A DNA stretch of 64,000 nt from a sulfur-oxidizing endosymbiont of Gigantopelta aegis. Lineage in GTDB: Bacteria; Pseudomonadota; Gammaproteobacteria; GRL18. This document shows, in pieces, positions 39,556-49,230 of the stretch; the stretch's first letter is position 1; every line of letters starts with the position of its first letter. Location: contig NZ_JAEHGE010000001.1 in assembly GCF_016097415.1 (NCBI RefSeq), positions 2,839,157 through 2,903,156 of the forward strand, given 5' to 3'. The notes beneath the pieces were generated by a model. It worked only from the letters and a program-made list of their open reading frames with translations, made no database searches and had not been told where the DNA came from. A program made the translations under genes and the position numbers.

Positions 39556-41331
39556 TTAGTAAACCCGTTCTTTAGGAGGAAAAGTATCAACCGTCAACGC
39601 TTTGGTTCGAACCGGCTTATAAAGTAATTTATTGTCCTGCATATAATACAGACTGTGTTTCATCCAGCTTTCGTCATCACGTTTGGTGAAATCAATACGC
39701 GAATGCGCGCCTCGACTTTCTTTACGTGCCTGAGCACTGATAACCGTTGCCAGACCAATTTCTATCAAATTTTCCAATTCCAATGCTTCAACACGAGCGG
39801 TATTAAAGACCGAAGAATGATCCGTTATAAAGGCTTTGTTTAGTTTCTCCTTAATACGTTTAACATCTTCTACACATTCAATAAGGACATCATCGGTGCG
39901 AAAAACTCCGCATTTTTCTTCCATAACACGCATCAGTTCGGCTTTTAATTCAGGTACAGAATAGGATTCCTCCGCAGGATCTTTTTTCTGCTCCCAACGC
40001 TCTAATCGGGCTAGGGCATCATTGATGCAATCATCCGATAAAATTTCATGATAACGATGTGATTTAAGGTACTCAATAATATGATTGCCCGCAGCACGAC
40101 CAAAGACCACGATATCCAATAAAGAATTACCCCCCAGGCGATTAGCGCCATGAACGGATGCGCAGGCACATTCACCCGCTGCATACAAACCGGGTATGGC
40201 TTCTTCACCTCCTGTGCCGGCAGGAACAACTACTTCACCATGGCGGTTTGTAGGAATACCACCCATAGTATAATGTGCCGTTGGGAAAACAGGGATGGGT
40301 TCTTCGATGGGATCGATACCCAAAAAAGTCATACTGGTATCACGGATTCCCGGCAGGCGTTTTTTAATGACTTCACTGCCTAGATGATCCAGTTTTAATA
40401 ATACATAATCTTTGTTGGGTCCACAGCCACGACCATCTCTGATCTCAATGGCAATGGCTCGACTAACCACATCCCGTGAAGCCAAATCTTTGGCATGAGG
40501 CGCATAGCGTTCCATAAAACGTTCGCCATCACCATTAACCAAATAGCCGCCTTCACCGCGCACACCTTCGGTGATCAGCATCCCTTTACCCGCAATGCCC
40601 GTGGGATGAAATTGAAAAAACTCCATGTCTTGCAAAGGAATGCCTGCTCTTAAAGCCATCGCCATGCCATCGCCGGTATTAATACTGGCATTGGTATTGG
40701 TACGGAACAACTGCCCTGCTCCACCGGTGGCAATCAAGGTGGTTTTTGCTTCAATAATAATTTTTTCACTGGTTTCAATATCATAAGCAATAGCACCTAA
40801 GACATCACCGGCATCATTCTTTAACAAATCCACAGCAAAATATTCATCGAAAAAATGCGTCTTGGCACGTATGTTTTGTTGATAGAGGGAATGTAACATG
40901 GCATGACCAGTACGATCAGCAGCGGCACAGGTACGAGCTGCCTGATCGCCACCAAAATCCTGGCTTTGACCACCAAAAGGACGCTGATAAATCTTGCCAT
41001 TTTCTAAGCGTGAAAATGGCACACCAAAATGTTCCAGTTCGATTACGGTATTAGGGGCAGCACGGCACATATATTCGATGGCATCCTGATCACCCAGATA
41101 ATCACTGCCTTTCACCGTATCATACATATGCCAATGCCAATTGTCTGGTGTGACATTGCCTAAGGCCGCATTCATACCGCCTTGTGCCGCCACAGTATGA
41201 GAGCGAGTCGGGAAAACTTTGGAGACTACCGCGACTTTGGTATCTGCCTGAGACAATTGTAATGCTGCTCTTAAGCCCGCACCACCAGCTCCAATCACTA
41301 ACGTATCAAATTTTCTTCTAATAATATTCAT
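39556..41331 (-). CDS. sdhA: Succinate dehydrogenase flavoprotein subunit
   Basis: SdhA oxidises succinate to fumarate. The 591 residues have the FAD fold (FDTLVIGAGGAGLRAALQL) and the covalent FAD histidine at residue 45 in TRSHTVAAQGGM. The substrate region HPTGIAGKGMLITEGVRGEGG and HYTMGGIPTNRHGE are also present, as is the C-terminal RKESRGAHSRIDF. Co-directional with sdhD and sdhB. Confidence 0.98.
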   Translation of the reverse strand: MNIIRRKFDTLVIGAGGAGLRAALQLSQADTKVAVVSKVFPTRSHTVAAQGGMNAALGNVTPDNWHWHMYDTVKGSDYLGDQDAIEYMCRAAPNTVIELEHFGVPFSRLENGKIYQRPFGGQSQDFGGDQAARTCAAADRTGHAMLHSLYQQNIRAKTHFFDEYFAVDLLKNDAGDVLGAIAYDIETSEKIIIEAKTTLIATGGAGQLFRTNTNASINTGDGMAMALRAGIPLQDMEFFQFHPTGIAGKGMLITEGVRGEGGYLVNGDGERFMERYAPHAKDLASRDVVSRAIAIEIRDGRGCGPNKDYVLLKLDHLGSEVIKKRLPGIRDTSMTFLGIDPIEEPIPVFPTAHYTMGGIPTNRHGEVVVPAGTGGEEAIPGLYAAGECACASVHGANRLGGNSLLDIVVFGRAAGNHIIEYLKSHRYHEILSDDCINDALARLERWEQKKDPAEESYSVPELKAELMRVMEEKCGVFRTDDVLIECVEDVKRIKEKLNKAFITDHSSVFNTARVEALELENLIEIGLATVISAQARKESRGAHSRIDFTKRDDESWMKHSLYYMQDNKLLYKPVRTKALTVDTFPPKERVY

Positions 41332-41358
41332 TTAAGATGCCGTAGCGCCCTCGTGCAA

Positions 41359-41691
41359 TTAAAGCGAAAAAAGTATTCGTAACATACCCAGACTGATGAT
41401 GATAAGGAAAAAACTAATACAGGTTAAACTTAATAAGCGTAGACTATCATTACTTACATAATCCAAAACAATGTCTCTCATTCCTACCCAGGCATGGACT
41501 GCAAGATGGATAAAAAAGAGCCCTGATGCCGTGTTCATTAGCGGATGTGAAAACCATTCAAGCCATGCAACATAAGTCATTTCACTGGTCGTTAATATGA
41601 CGCCCAAGAAATAAAGAATATAAAGCGCCATAAAAGCAGCGGTTAGCCGTTGAAACAGCCATGCTTGAAGGCCTTTTGCCTGATAAGTCAT
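41359..41691 (-). CDS. sdhD: Succinate dehydrogenase membrane anchor SdhD
   Basis: SdhD is a three-helix heme/quinone anchor subunit. The 110-residue product has hydrophobic helices at about residues 15-34, 54-75 and 88-108. HLAVHAWVGMRDIVLDYV carries the conserved His and Arg-Asp of the family. An IS3 copy separates it from sdhC, and its ribosome-binding region (AGGTGTAGG) between the IS and the ATG is preserved. Confidence 0.9.
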   Translation of the reverse strand: MTYQAKGLQAWLFQRLTAAFMALYILYFLGVILTTSEMTYVAWLEWFSHPLMNTASGLFFIHLAVHAWVGMRDIVLDYVSNDSLRLLSLTCISFFLIIISLGMLRILFSL

Positions 41692-42007
41692 ATTTGCCTA
41701 CACCTATTTAGCATAATGATGTGTCAACACTTTTCCGGACAGTTTTCTAAATATTTTTTTGGCTGTTTCAAGTGATTTTTGTCATTTTGTATTTCCTATC
41801 ATTTTAGTTTCTCATGTTAACTTTAAACAGATGAAGAGAAAGGGCTTTGCCCTCTGGAACGATAGAGCCGTTCCATTCACCCAAGGTATTTTCACAACGG
41901 TAATGATCCTGTTACAATATCTTCACGGCACAGGCTGAGGAGCCGATGGCCGTCAACGGTAATGGGCGGCATTTATGTCGCCTTTTACCCCTCTTCAATC
42001 AATCGAT

Positions 42008-42868
42008 TTAAGCTATTTCCTGCTGTATTTCATAATCGACTGGTGACAAATAATCATTAGCCGAATGAAGTCGCTCCCGATTATAAAATACCTCAATATA
42101 TTCAAATATTGCCTGCTTTGCTTCTACTCTGGTTTTGAATCGACAATGGTGCGTCAATTCAGTTTTCAAACTATGAAAGAAGCTCTCTGATACAGCATTG
42201 TCCCAGCAATTTCCTTTGCGGCTCATAGACTGAATTATGTTATGATCCGACAATATTTTTCTATGACTATCAGAGGCATATTGGCTACCTCGGTCAGTAT
42301 GCCAAAGCAATCCATCCATTGGTTTACGCTTCCATATGGCCATCAGTAAAGCATCATTGACTAGCTTGGCTTTCATTCGCTCATCCATCGACCAGCCAAC
42401 AATTTGCCTAGAGAATAAGTCAATGACAACCGCTAAATATAACCAGCCTTCCTTGGTGGCAATATAGGTAATATCACCCACATAGTAGCGATCAGGTTGA
42501 GAGACAGTAAACTCTCTTTCCAGTAAATTTGGAGATATACGCTTATTATGCTTGGAATTAGTCGTCGCTTTAAAGCGTCTCTTCGTTTTACAAAACAAAC
42601 CGGCTTTTTTCATTAATCGACCAATTCTCCGGCGGCTTATATGAACGCCTTTTTCAGCCAGTTTTCTTTTAAGACGACGGGTTCCATAAGTCTTGCGACT
42701 GTCTTCAAACAGTTTTTTAGCTGCTCAGTAAGCGCTTCATTTTCTTTCTCTCTATCCGTTTTAGGAGAGCTAACCCAATCATAATAGCAACTACGGAAAC
42801 ATCCATAAACGGCACAGAATCGTTACCGGGTAATCTTTAGCCTGATCAGTTATCCATGCGTACTTCAC
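42008..42868 (-). pseudogene. IS3 OrfB transposase (copy E)
   Basis: The GTG start is at 42866-42868. The catalytic 201 codons (42008-42613) with the three acidic residues are open. Upstream the frame is broken by missing bases near 42800-42815 (a C-run and a T-run), and the A AAA AAC site near 42715 requires a -1 shift, as in all copies. Confidence 0.8.
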
Positions 42869-43165
42869 AAAGTTTCCCTTGCAAAGTACGCTGTGGCCTT
42901 TTAATAAATCACGCTCCTGAATCACTTTTGCCAATTCTTTTTTCAGACGTTTTACTTCATCATAAATGTGTTCATCACTTCTATTGGCTACCGTCTTCAC
43001 CGGTTTGGAATATTTACTGATCCAGGTATGTAGAGTATTTACATTAACACCTAGCTCCCTGGCAGTCTGAGAAACGGGTTGATCCGTCTCATTAGCTAAT
43101 TTGACAGCTGATTCTTTAAATTCTGATGTATAGCTTTTATTCGGTTTTTTTGTTTGATCATTCAT
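42865..43165 (-). pseudogene. IS3 OrfA (copy E), nearly intact
   Basis: This is the best-preserved OrfA in the window. From 43165 it reads MNDQTKKPNKSYTSEFKESA through the helix-turn-helix QTARELGVNVNTLHTWISKY to LKKELAKVIQERDLLK without interruption. A shortened A-run (four A, where six would give LLKKATAYFARETL) then shifts the frame, so the stop at the orfB junction is missed and the frame runs on to 42791. Confidence 0.8.
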
Positions 43166-43266
43166 TTTAGGTCACACTTTTTATCTTTTAGTTATTTTAA
43201 GTTGTGTGTCCGGTTAAGTATAGCCACATTATAATCATTTTTTGCATAATCATTGTTTTAGCCTTT

Positions 43267-43671
43267 TCAAAAGAGTATAACTGCGCAGATAACGGCCACC
43301 ACAAAACCACCTATCATTACAAATACAGCACTTTTTTGTGCCATTTCTCTTTTAATAGCAATATCAAAATCTAATAAAAAATACCGAATGCCGGCCAGAA
43401 AGTGATGTGCCAAGGCCCAAATAGCAATCAGCCAGAAAATTTTTGCCAGAGGACTTTGAAGTTCAGCCTTCGCCAGCGCAAAACCCGCCTCACTTGTCAG
43501 TGATAATTGTAATAAATACAGTAAATAAGGAATGGTGAGAAAGAGAAAAACACCTGCAGCTCTATGACCCACCGACATCACTGCTGACATAGGAAATTTA
43601 ACTGAAAGCAAGTTAAGATTTTTAGGTCGCTTTCTTGGATGATTCGTATGTGGTTGACTGGGATCCAGCAT
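43267..43671 (-). CDS. sdhC: Succinate dehydrogenase cytochrome b556 subunit SdhC
   Basis: SdhC is the first membrane anchor of complex II. The 134 residues include NLLSVKFPMSAVMSVGHRAAGVFLFL, with the conserved Ser and Arg of the quinone site. The heme-ligand His is in WALAHHFLAGIRYFLLDFD. Three membrane helices are visible. It is the first gene of sdhCDAB and is separated from sdhD by IS3 copy E. Confidence 0.93.
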   Translation of the reverse strand: MLDPSQPHTNHPRKRPKNLNLLSVKFPMSAVMSVGHRAAGVFLFLTIPYLLYLLQLSLTSEAGFALAKAELQSPLAKIFWLIAIWALAHHFLAGIRYFLLDFDIAIKREMAQKSAVFVMIGGFVVAVICAVILF

Positions 43672-43826
43672 TATGTTCCTTAGGCAAAGCCTAATAATAT
43701 GCAGTACATTTAATAGGGCTATTCACAAGACAGGTGTAAAAAAAAATTGATCGGCTCACAAACATTGATTACTCGTTAAAACGTCATTATATATAGCATA
43801 TACAATAATCAGAGTAGATCAAGCCC

Positions 43827-44882
43827 ATGTCAAACAATTGGTACAATTTCCTTAGTCCTTTAGGGGCTATATTTAATGACGATAAAGAAGTCAGCTTTAA
43901 CGCATCCGAACAATCCACTATTAGTTCATTGCAAGGTGATTTATATTTAACCGATTTATCCTATCTGGGATTAATTGAAGTCAGTGGTGATGATAAAAAA
44001 ACCTACTTACAAGGGCAATTGACCAATGACATCAATGCCATCAGCTCAACATTGTCCCATCTAAGCGGTCTTTGTACGCCCAAAGGTCGTTTACGCGCAT
44101 TATTTACCATCTTTGCACAGGGCAACAAGCTTTACTTGCAACTGCCTTATCCTTTATTAGAAGAAACACTCAAACGTCTTAAAATGTTTGTCATGATGAG
44201 TAAGGTTGAACTGACCAATGTTTCCGACAGCCTGATAAAAATTGGCGTTTTTGGCCAGCAGGCCATCAATCAACTCAAAGCATCTAATTTATCCATCCCC
44301 GGCGAGCCCAATATGGTCACCGAAACAGATGGTATTCAATTAATTCGCCTTGCCGGTGAAACTCCCCGCTTTGAATGTATTGGCTGTGTGGAAAAAATAA
44401 CGGCATTATGGCAAGCATTACAGCCTAAAGCACAACTCATTAACACCAGTCATTGGCGTATTATGGATATTGAAGCAGGTATTCCCAACGTCTTTGCCAG
44501 TTCAAAAGAAGCCTTTATCCCACAGATGCTTAATTTACAGATTTTAAACGGCATCAACTTCAAAAAAGGCTGTTATACCGGTCAGGAAGTCGTTGCCAGA
44601 ATGCAGTACCTGGGTAAACTTAAACGCAAAATGTACCGTGCTCATTGCGATGCAGAGCAAAATGTCCTACCCGGCGATTTGCTCTACTCTGAAAAATCCA
44701 AGAGTGGTCAGGGGGCGGGTCATATTGTTGATGCACAATTATCACCCAAGGGTGGTTTGGATTTGCTTGCTGTTATTACTAGCGATGCGGTTGATAATAA
44801 TGACATTTTTCTTGATGAGGCGATGCAGCTACCACTAACAATTGTAGATCTACCTTATTCGCTTGAAATTGAGGAAAGTTAG
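43827..44882 (+). CDS. ygfZ: Folate-binding protein YgfZ
   Basis: YgfZ is a tetrahydrofolate-dependent protein needed for assembly or repair of certain Fe-S enzymes. The 351-residue GcvT-like protein carries the diagnostic motif KKGCYTGQEVVARMQYLGKLKRKMYR (abbreviated core KGCYTGQE) and the N-terminal GDDKKTYLQGQLTNDI. It is divergent from sdhC; linkage of ygfZ with sdhE and ygfX is common in gammaproteobacteria. Confidence 0.93.
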   Translation: MSNNWYNFLSPLGAIFNDDKEVSFNASEQSTISSLQGDLYLTDLSYLGLIEVSGDDKKTYLQGQLTNDINAISSTLSHLSGLCTPKGRLRALFTIFAQGNKLYLQLPYPLLEETLKRLKMFVMMSKVELTNVSDSLIKIGVFGQQAINQLKASNLSIPGEPNMVTETDGIQLIRLAGETPRFECIGCVEKITALWQALQPKAQLINTSHWRIMDIEAGIPNVFASSKEAFIPQMLNLQILNGINFKKGCYTGQEVVARMQYLGKLKRKMYRAHCDAEQNVLPGDLLYSEKSKSGQGAGHIVDAQLSPKGGLDLLAVITSDAVDNNDIFLDEAMQLPLTIVDLPYSLEIEES

Positions 44883-44888
44883 TCTAAT

Positions 44889-45060
44889 TGATGCGGTTCG
44901 TGCTTCACCACATCCTATGCCCTGTTCATACGTAGGGTGGGCATGGCTTCATTTGCCCACGCTGACTCAACTCCTTATTCACACTTTCAGCGTGGGCACA
45001 AAAAGCGTGCCCACCCTACGCATAAACCAGTAGGATGCGGTGAGGTGCGAACCGCATCAA
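44889..45060. repeat. Nested palindromes: REP-like outer pair around an inner pair
   Basis: The outer arms (44889-44918 and 45031-45060) are ~30 bp and related to TGATGCGGTTCG...CATCCTA. Inside lies a second, unrelated palindrome (44931-44965 and 44987-45020) with arms beginning CGTAGGGTGGGCA and ending CCCACGCTGA. The inner unit seems to have inserted into the spacer of the outer one. The block lies between ygfZ and the HDOD gene. A frame through it at 44937 is not considered a gene. Confidence 0.8.
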
Positions 45061-45181
45061 TACCTACTTATTTAAAAATTTTCAGATCGACAGCACATAA
45101 TTTTTTATTTTTCTTCAATTATATGCTATACCTAAAGTCAGTAAATATTTTAATAACATTTTCAATACATAAAGGTTTCCC

Positions 45182-46027
45182 TTGAGTAATAAAGTTCTTG
45201 AAGATAAATTTTATGTTGCCCTATTAGATGACCTGGAAAAACAAAAGCTGGTCTTGCCCATATTGCCTGAGGTCGCATTAAAAGTACGTGACGCTGTTGC
45301 TGACGAAGATGCCAGTGCCAAGCAAATTGCAGAAGTCATTAGCTTAGATCCGGTGATTGCTGCCCGCATGATTCAGGTAGCCAATAGTCCATTATTGCGT
45401 GGTTCACAAAAAACGGACACTGTGGAACAAGCCATCACTCGAATGGGTCACTCGCTGGTAAAATCCATGGTCACCACCATGGCAATGGAACAAATCTTCA
45501 AAGCGACCAACCCGATCACTAAAAAATATATGGATGAGATTTGGACTCAAAGTACCCAAGTCGCATCCATCGCCTCGGCTATGGCCAAGCACTTCACCAA
45601 ACTTAAGCCTGATCAGGCCATGCTAGCAGGCTTGGTGCATAATATTGGTGCCTTGCCCATCTTAACTCGGGCAGAAGAAATTCCAGCATTGGTTCAGGAT
45701 GAAGAAGTTTTTAAATCCCTATTAGATCGTTTATCTGGGCCAGTAGGGACGTCCATTATGCAGAACTGGCATTTTCCAGAGGATCTGATTGCAGTCGCAA
45801 ATGAACACAATAATTATCAATATGATAGTGAGAAAATTGATTATATCGATGTCGTTATTGTGGCTAAGTTACAAAATCTGGCCGATACCGATCATCCCGA
45901 TGCACAATTAGACTGGAATACCATTCCGTCTTTTTGTAAGTTAGGCTTGGCCGGTGAAACGGAAGTGCTTGAGATTGAAGATGTGATTATTGAAGAGATT
46001 GAAATCACCCAACAGTTGTTTAGTTAA
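45182..46027 (+). CDS. HDOD-domain signalling protein
   Basis: The 281-residue product begins at TTG 45182 (AAAGG lies just upstream). Its HDOD domain spans about residues 18-220: LPILPEVALKVRDAVADEDASAKQIAEVISLDPVIAARMIQVANSP (in part), then AITRMGHSLVKSMV and QAMLAGLVHNIGALPIL. HDOD domains resemble HD phosphohydrolases but lack the full catalytic set and act in regulation. The short C-terminal tail contains EIEDVIIEEIEITQQLF. MITE copy 2 has inserted exactly at its stop codon. Confidence 0.85.
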   Translation: MSNKVLEDKFYVALLDDLEKQKLVLPILPEVALKVRDAVADEDASAKQIAEVISLDPVIAARMIQVANSPLLRGSQKTDTVEQAITRMGHSLVKSMVTTMAMEQIFKATNPITKKYMDEIWTQSTQVASIASAMAKHFTKLKPDQAMLAGLVHNIGALPILTRAEEIPALVQDEEVFKSLLDRLSGPVGTSIMQNWHFPEDLIAVANEHNNYQYDSEKIDYIDVVIVAKLQNLADTDHPDAQLDWNTIPSFCKLGLAGETEVLEIEDVIIEEIEITQQLFS

Positions 46028-46028
46028 A

Positions 46029-46203
46029 CCTAAAATAATCAGTTGAATCGTAGCAAGAGCGACTTAGGTGCTGAAGATTAAGGGTTTACAGGTTATTTTG
46101 GCTTTATTCGTAGTCACCCTACGGGTGAAGTCAAAATGTTCTGGAAAAACCTTAAGATTCAGTGCATAAGGCGGTCGCAGTAGGTTCAACTGATTTTTTT
46201 AGG
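46029..46203. mobile_element. Foldback MITE, copy 2
   Basis: A 175-bp copy about 95% identical to the element at 37919, with the same terminal repeats. It is flanked by a 5-bp duplication TTAAA (46024-46028 and 46204-46208). The left duplication includes the TAA stop of the HDOD gene, so the gene kept its stop. No reading frame of note is present; mobility would need a transposase in trans. Confidence 0.88.
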
Positions 46204-46225
46204 TTAAAGGCTATGGGTAGGTCTA

Positions 46226-46319
46226 GTAGGATGTGGTGAGGCACGAACCGCATCATTGGTTTTAAACGAATATCTTAAATAAATGGCTTTGATGCGGTTC
46301 GTACCTCACCACATCCTAC
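46226..46319. repeat. REP-like palindrome downstream of lysS
   Basis: The arms 46226-46255 and 46290-46319 (30 bp) match at 29 positions around a 34-bp spacer, with ends GTAGGATGTGG and CCACATCCTAC. It sits 8 bp beyond the lysS stop, and could serve as a transcription terminator for lysS. It is followed on the left by MITE copy 2, so the HDOD-lysS gap is made almost wholly of repeats. Confidence 0.85.
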
Positions 46320-46327
46320 CTGTGCAA

Positions 46328-47845
46328 TTAGGCTTCAGGCCTCATGTGCGGAAACAATAACACGTCTCTAATTGATGGTGCATCGGTCAATAACATCACC
46401 AATCGATCAATACCAATACCCTCACCTGCTGTAGGTGGCATTCCATGTTCTAAAGCAATGATATAATCTGCATCAAAATGCATCGCTTCATCATCACCGG
46501 CCTCTTTTTCTTCAACCTGTTTCTTAAAACGCTCGGCCTGATCTTCAGGGTCATTTAACTCAGAAAAACCATTAGCTAATTCACGGCCACCAACAAAAAA
46601 TTCAAAGCGATCAGTCACAAACGGGTCGTCATTATTACGTCTTGCCAAGGGTGAAACTTCAGTGGGATAAGCAGTAATAAAAGTAGGTTCCAGCAAACGA
46701 TCTTCAACCGTTTTCTCAAAAATTTCAATTTGTACCTTGCCCAAACCATAACCGTCTTTTAGAGGAATATCTAAAGACTCGGCAATCTGACGTGCGCTAT
46801 CAATATCATCTAACTGACTTTCAGTCAGCTCAGGATTGAAATGCAAAATTGACTCTTTAATGGTCATCCGGGTAAAAGGCTTACCAAAATCAACTTCCAT
46901 GCCCTGATATTGAAATACCGGACTGCCTAATACGCTTTGCGCCAAACCACGAAGCATTTCTTCAGTAATATCCATCAGATCATGATAATCAGCATAGGCC
47001 TGATAAAACTCAATCATGGTGAACTCAGGATTATGTCGCGTTGACAAACCTTCATTTCTGAAATTACGATTGATTTCAAATACCCGTTCAAAACCACCGA
47101 CAACCAAACGTTTTAAGTATAATTCTGGAGCAATGCGTAAAAACAATTCCATATCCAAGGCATTATGATAGGTCGTAAACGGACGTGCCGTTGCACCACC
47201 AGGAATCGCCTGCATCATCGGCGTTTCAACTTCCATAAAATCTTTTTGTAACATGAAATTACGAATATAGGTAATGATCTTAGAACGTAGGGCAAACGTC
47301 TTACGGGTTTCAGCACTGGTGATCAAATCAATATAACGCTGACGATAGCGTGTTTCTTGATCAGACAAGCCTTTAAATTTTTCTGGTAACGGACGTAAGG
47401 CCTTGGTTAATAGCTCAATACTATCCACTCTAACCGATAGTTCATCTGTTTTAGTTTTAAACAACACACCTTTAGCGCCAATAATGTCACCCAAATCCCA
47501 TTTTTTGAACTGTTCGTTATAAAACCCTTCAGGCAATGAATCACGCTGGACAAATAATTGTATCGAGCCGGACATGTCCTGAATAGTGGCAAAACTGGCC
47601 TTGCCCATAATACGTTGTAACATCATACGACCGGCAACAATGACTGACACATTTTTTTCAGCCAGTTCTTCTTTAGTCAAAGAGTCATAATCTTCATGTA
47701 ATTTTTCAGCTAAGGAATCACGACGAAAATGATTAGGAAAGGCATTGCCCTGCTCTCTCAATTTAGCTAATTTTTCACGTCGTTGCGCAATTAGCTTATT
47801 TTCATCAACAGGTTCTTTCGCTTGTTCTTGTGCAGATTCTGACAT
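46328..47845 (-). CDS. lysS: Lysyl-tRNA synthetase (class II)
   Basis: LysS charges tRNA-Lys. The 505 residues have the N-terminal OB fold ([23 protein letters not shown]), class II motif 2 ([23 protein letters not shown], in part) and motif 3 ([15 protein letters not shown]). The family ending LLFPHMRPE is present. It is downstream of prfB, the usual order. Confidence 0.97.
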   Translation of the reverse strand: MSESAQEQAKEPVDENKLIAQRREKLAKLREQGNAFPNHFRRDSLAEKLHEDYDSLTKEELAEKNVSVIVAGRMMLQRIMGKASFATIQDMSGSIQLFVQRDSLPEGFYNEQFKKWDLGDIIGAKGVLFKTKTDELSVRVDSIELLTKALRPLPEKFKGLSDQETRYRQRYIDLITSAETRKTFALRSKIITYIRNFMLQKDFMEVETPMMQAIPGGATARPFTTYHNALDMELFLRIAPELYLKRLVVGGFERVFEINRNFRNEGLSTRHNPEFTMIEFYQAYADYHDLMDITEEMLRGLAQSVLGSPVFQYQGMEVDFGKPFTRMTIKESILHFNPELTESQLDDIDSARQIAESLDIPLKDGYGLGKVQIEIFEKTVEDRLLEPTFITAYPTEVSPLARRNNDDPFVTDRFEFFVGGRELANGFSELNDPEDQAERFKKQVEEKEAGDDEAMHFDADYIIALEHGMPPTAGEGIGIDRLVMLLTDAPSIRDVLLFPHMRPEA

Positions 47846-47924
47846 CTATTTACTCACTTAAATATACTTGCAAATTAGTTTAATTTTTTAAAATTCTAAT
47901 GACCATTCATTAAAATACATCAAC

Positions 47925-49023
47925 TCACATATTAGACTTTAATGAAGCCTCAACAAAGGGTCTTAAATCGCCATCGAGTACCGCTTGGGTATTACTCGAC
48001 TCATGTCCGGTGCGTAAATCTTTAATACGCGACTGATCCAATACATAGGAACGAATCTGGCTACCCCAGCCAATATCCGACTTAGTTTCTTCTAATTCTT
48101 GTTTTTCTGCATTACGCTTTTGCATTTCAACTTCATACAGTTTAGCTTTGAGCATTTTCATCGCAGCAGCTTTATTTTTATGCTGAGAACGATCACTTTG
48201 ACACTGTACCACGACATTAGTCGGTAAATGAGTGATACGAATAGCAGAATCGGTTTTATTAATATGCTGACCACCCGCACCACTGGCACGATAGGTATCA
48301 ATGCGTAAATCCGCAGGGTTGATATCAATGTCAATGTCATCATCCACTTCAGGGTAGGCAAACACCGATGCAAAGGAAGTATGACGGCGATTACCTGAAT
48401 CAAAGGGTGATTTTCTCACCAGACGATGCACGCCGGTTTCTGTTCTTAGCCAACCAAAAGCATACTCACCCGTGAACTTAATAGTCGCACCTTTAATGCC
48501 CGCGACATCACCATCAGAGACTTCCAAAACTTCGGTTTTAAAACCTTCTTTTTCGCCAAAACGTAAAAACATTCTGAGCAACATACTGGCCCAATCCTGA
48601 GCTTCCGTTCCGCCCGAACCAGACTGAATGTCAATAAAGGCATTATTGGCATCCATTTCACCGGAAAACATCCGTCTGAATTCAAGCTCTTCGACTTCTT
48701 TTTCTAATTCATCCAATTCGGCAATAATATCACTGACAGCCTCTTCATCATCTTCTGCCAATGCCATTTCCAGTAATTCACCAATATCGGCCAAGCCGGA
48801 AAATAAGGTTTCTAAGCCATTGACTATTTTTTCCAGAGTAACTTTTTTCTGCCCTAAAGCCTGAGCATTTTCAGGGTTGTCCCAAACCTGCGGAGATTCA
48901 AGCTCTAAATTGACTTCTTCAAGTTGTTCTTTGCGCAGATCAAAGTCAAAGATACCCCCTAAGCAGTTCTGAACGCTTGCTTATATCAGAGATTCTGGAT
49001 TTTAATCCCGTGGTTTCGATCAT
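47925..49023 (-). CDS. prfB: Peptide chain release factor 2 with programmed +1 frameshift
   Basis: RF2 terminates translation at UGA and UAA. Translation starts at the ATG at 49021-49023 and reads [25 protein letters not shown], then meets TGA at 48946-48948. The sequence AGGGGGTATCTTTGAC there is identical in layout to the E. coli site (internal Shine-Dalgarno-like AGGGGG, slippery CTT, TGA). After the +1 shift it continues [15 protein letters not shown] in the main frame to 47925. The stop-recognition tripeptide SPF (RKSPFDSG) and the catalytic GGQ (GAGGQHINK) are present. The site makes RF2 level self-regulating. Confidence 0.96.
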
Positions 49024-49230
49024 GTGTTTGCCTAAATGCCAGTATAATTAAAGAATTCTTAAAATAGCCCGACATTTTACACCAGAATGGCCTAATATCT
49101 TAGATATTTATGCGACAAAACTCAGAATAAATAACAAATAAATGTATTTTTTCAATAAATTGACTGCAATTGTTAATTTTACATCTATAATTGAAAGAAA
49201 TTATAGAAAATTCAGCTTTTAAGGAACATC

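Larger units (their letters stand above)
41717..43231 (-). mobile_element. IS3-family element, copy E, inside sdh operon
   Basis: A complete 1515-bp copy in minus orientation, right end at 41717 and left end at 43231, flanked by TAA duplications (41714-41716 and 43232-43234). It sits in the sdhC-sdhD intergenic space, 22 bp before sdhD and 35 bp after sdhC, and is transcribed in the same direction as the operon. No sdh coding sequence is damaged. Confidence 0.95.

Noticed and set aside
44937-45185. 82-codon open frame
   Set aside because: It lies across the nested palindromes 44889-45060 and merely reflects their sequence.
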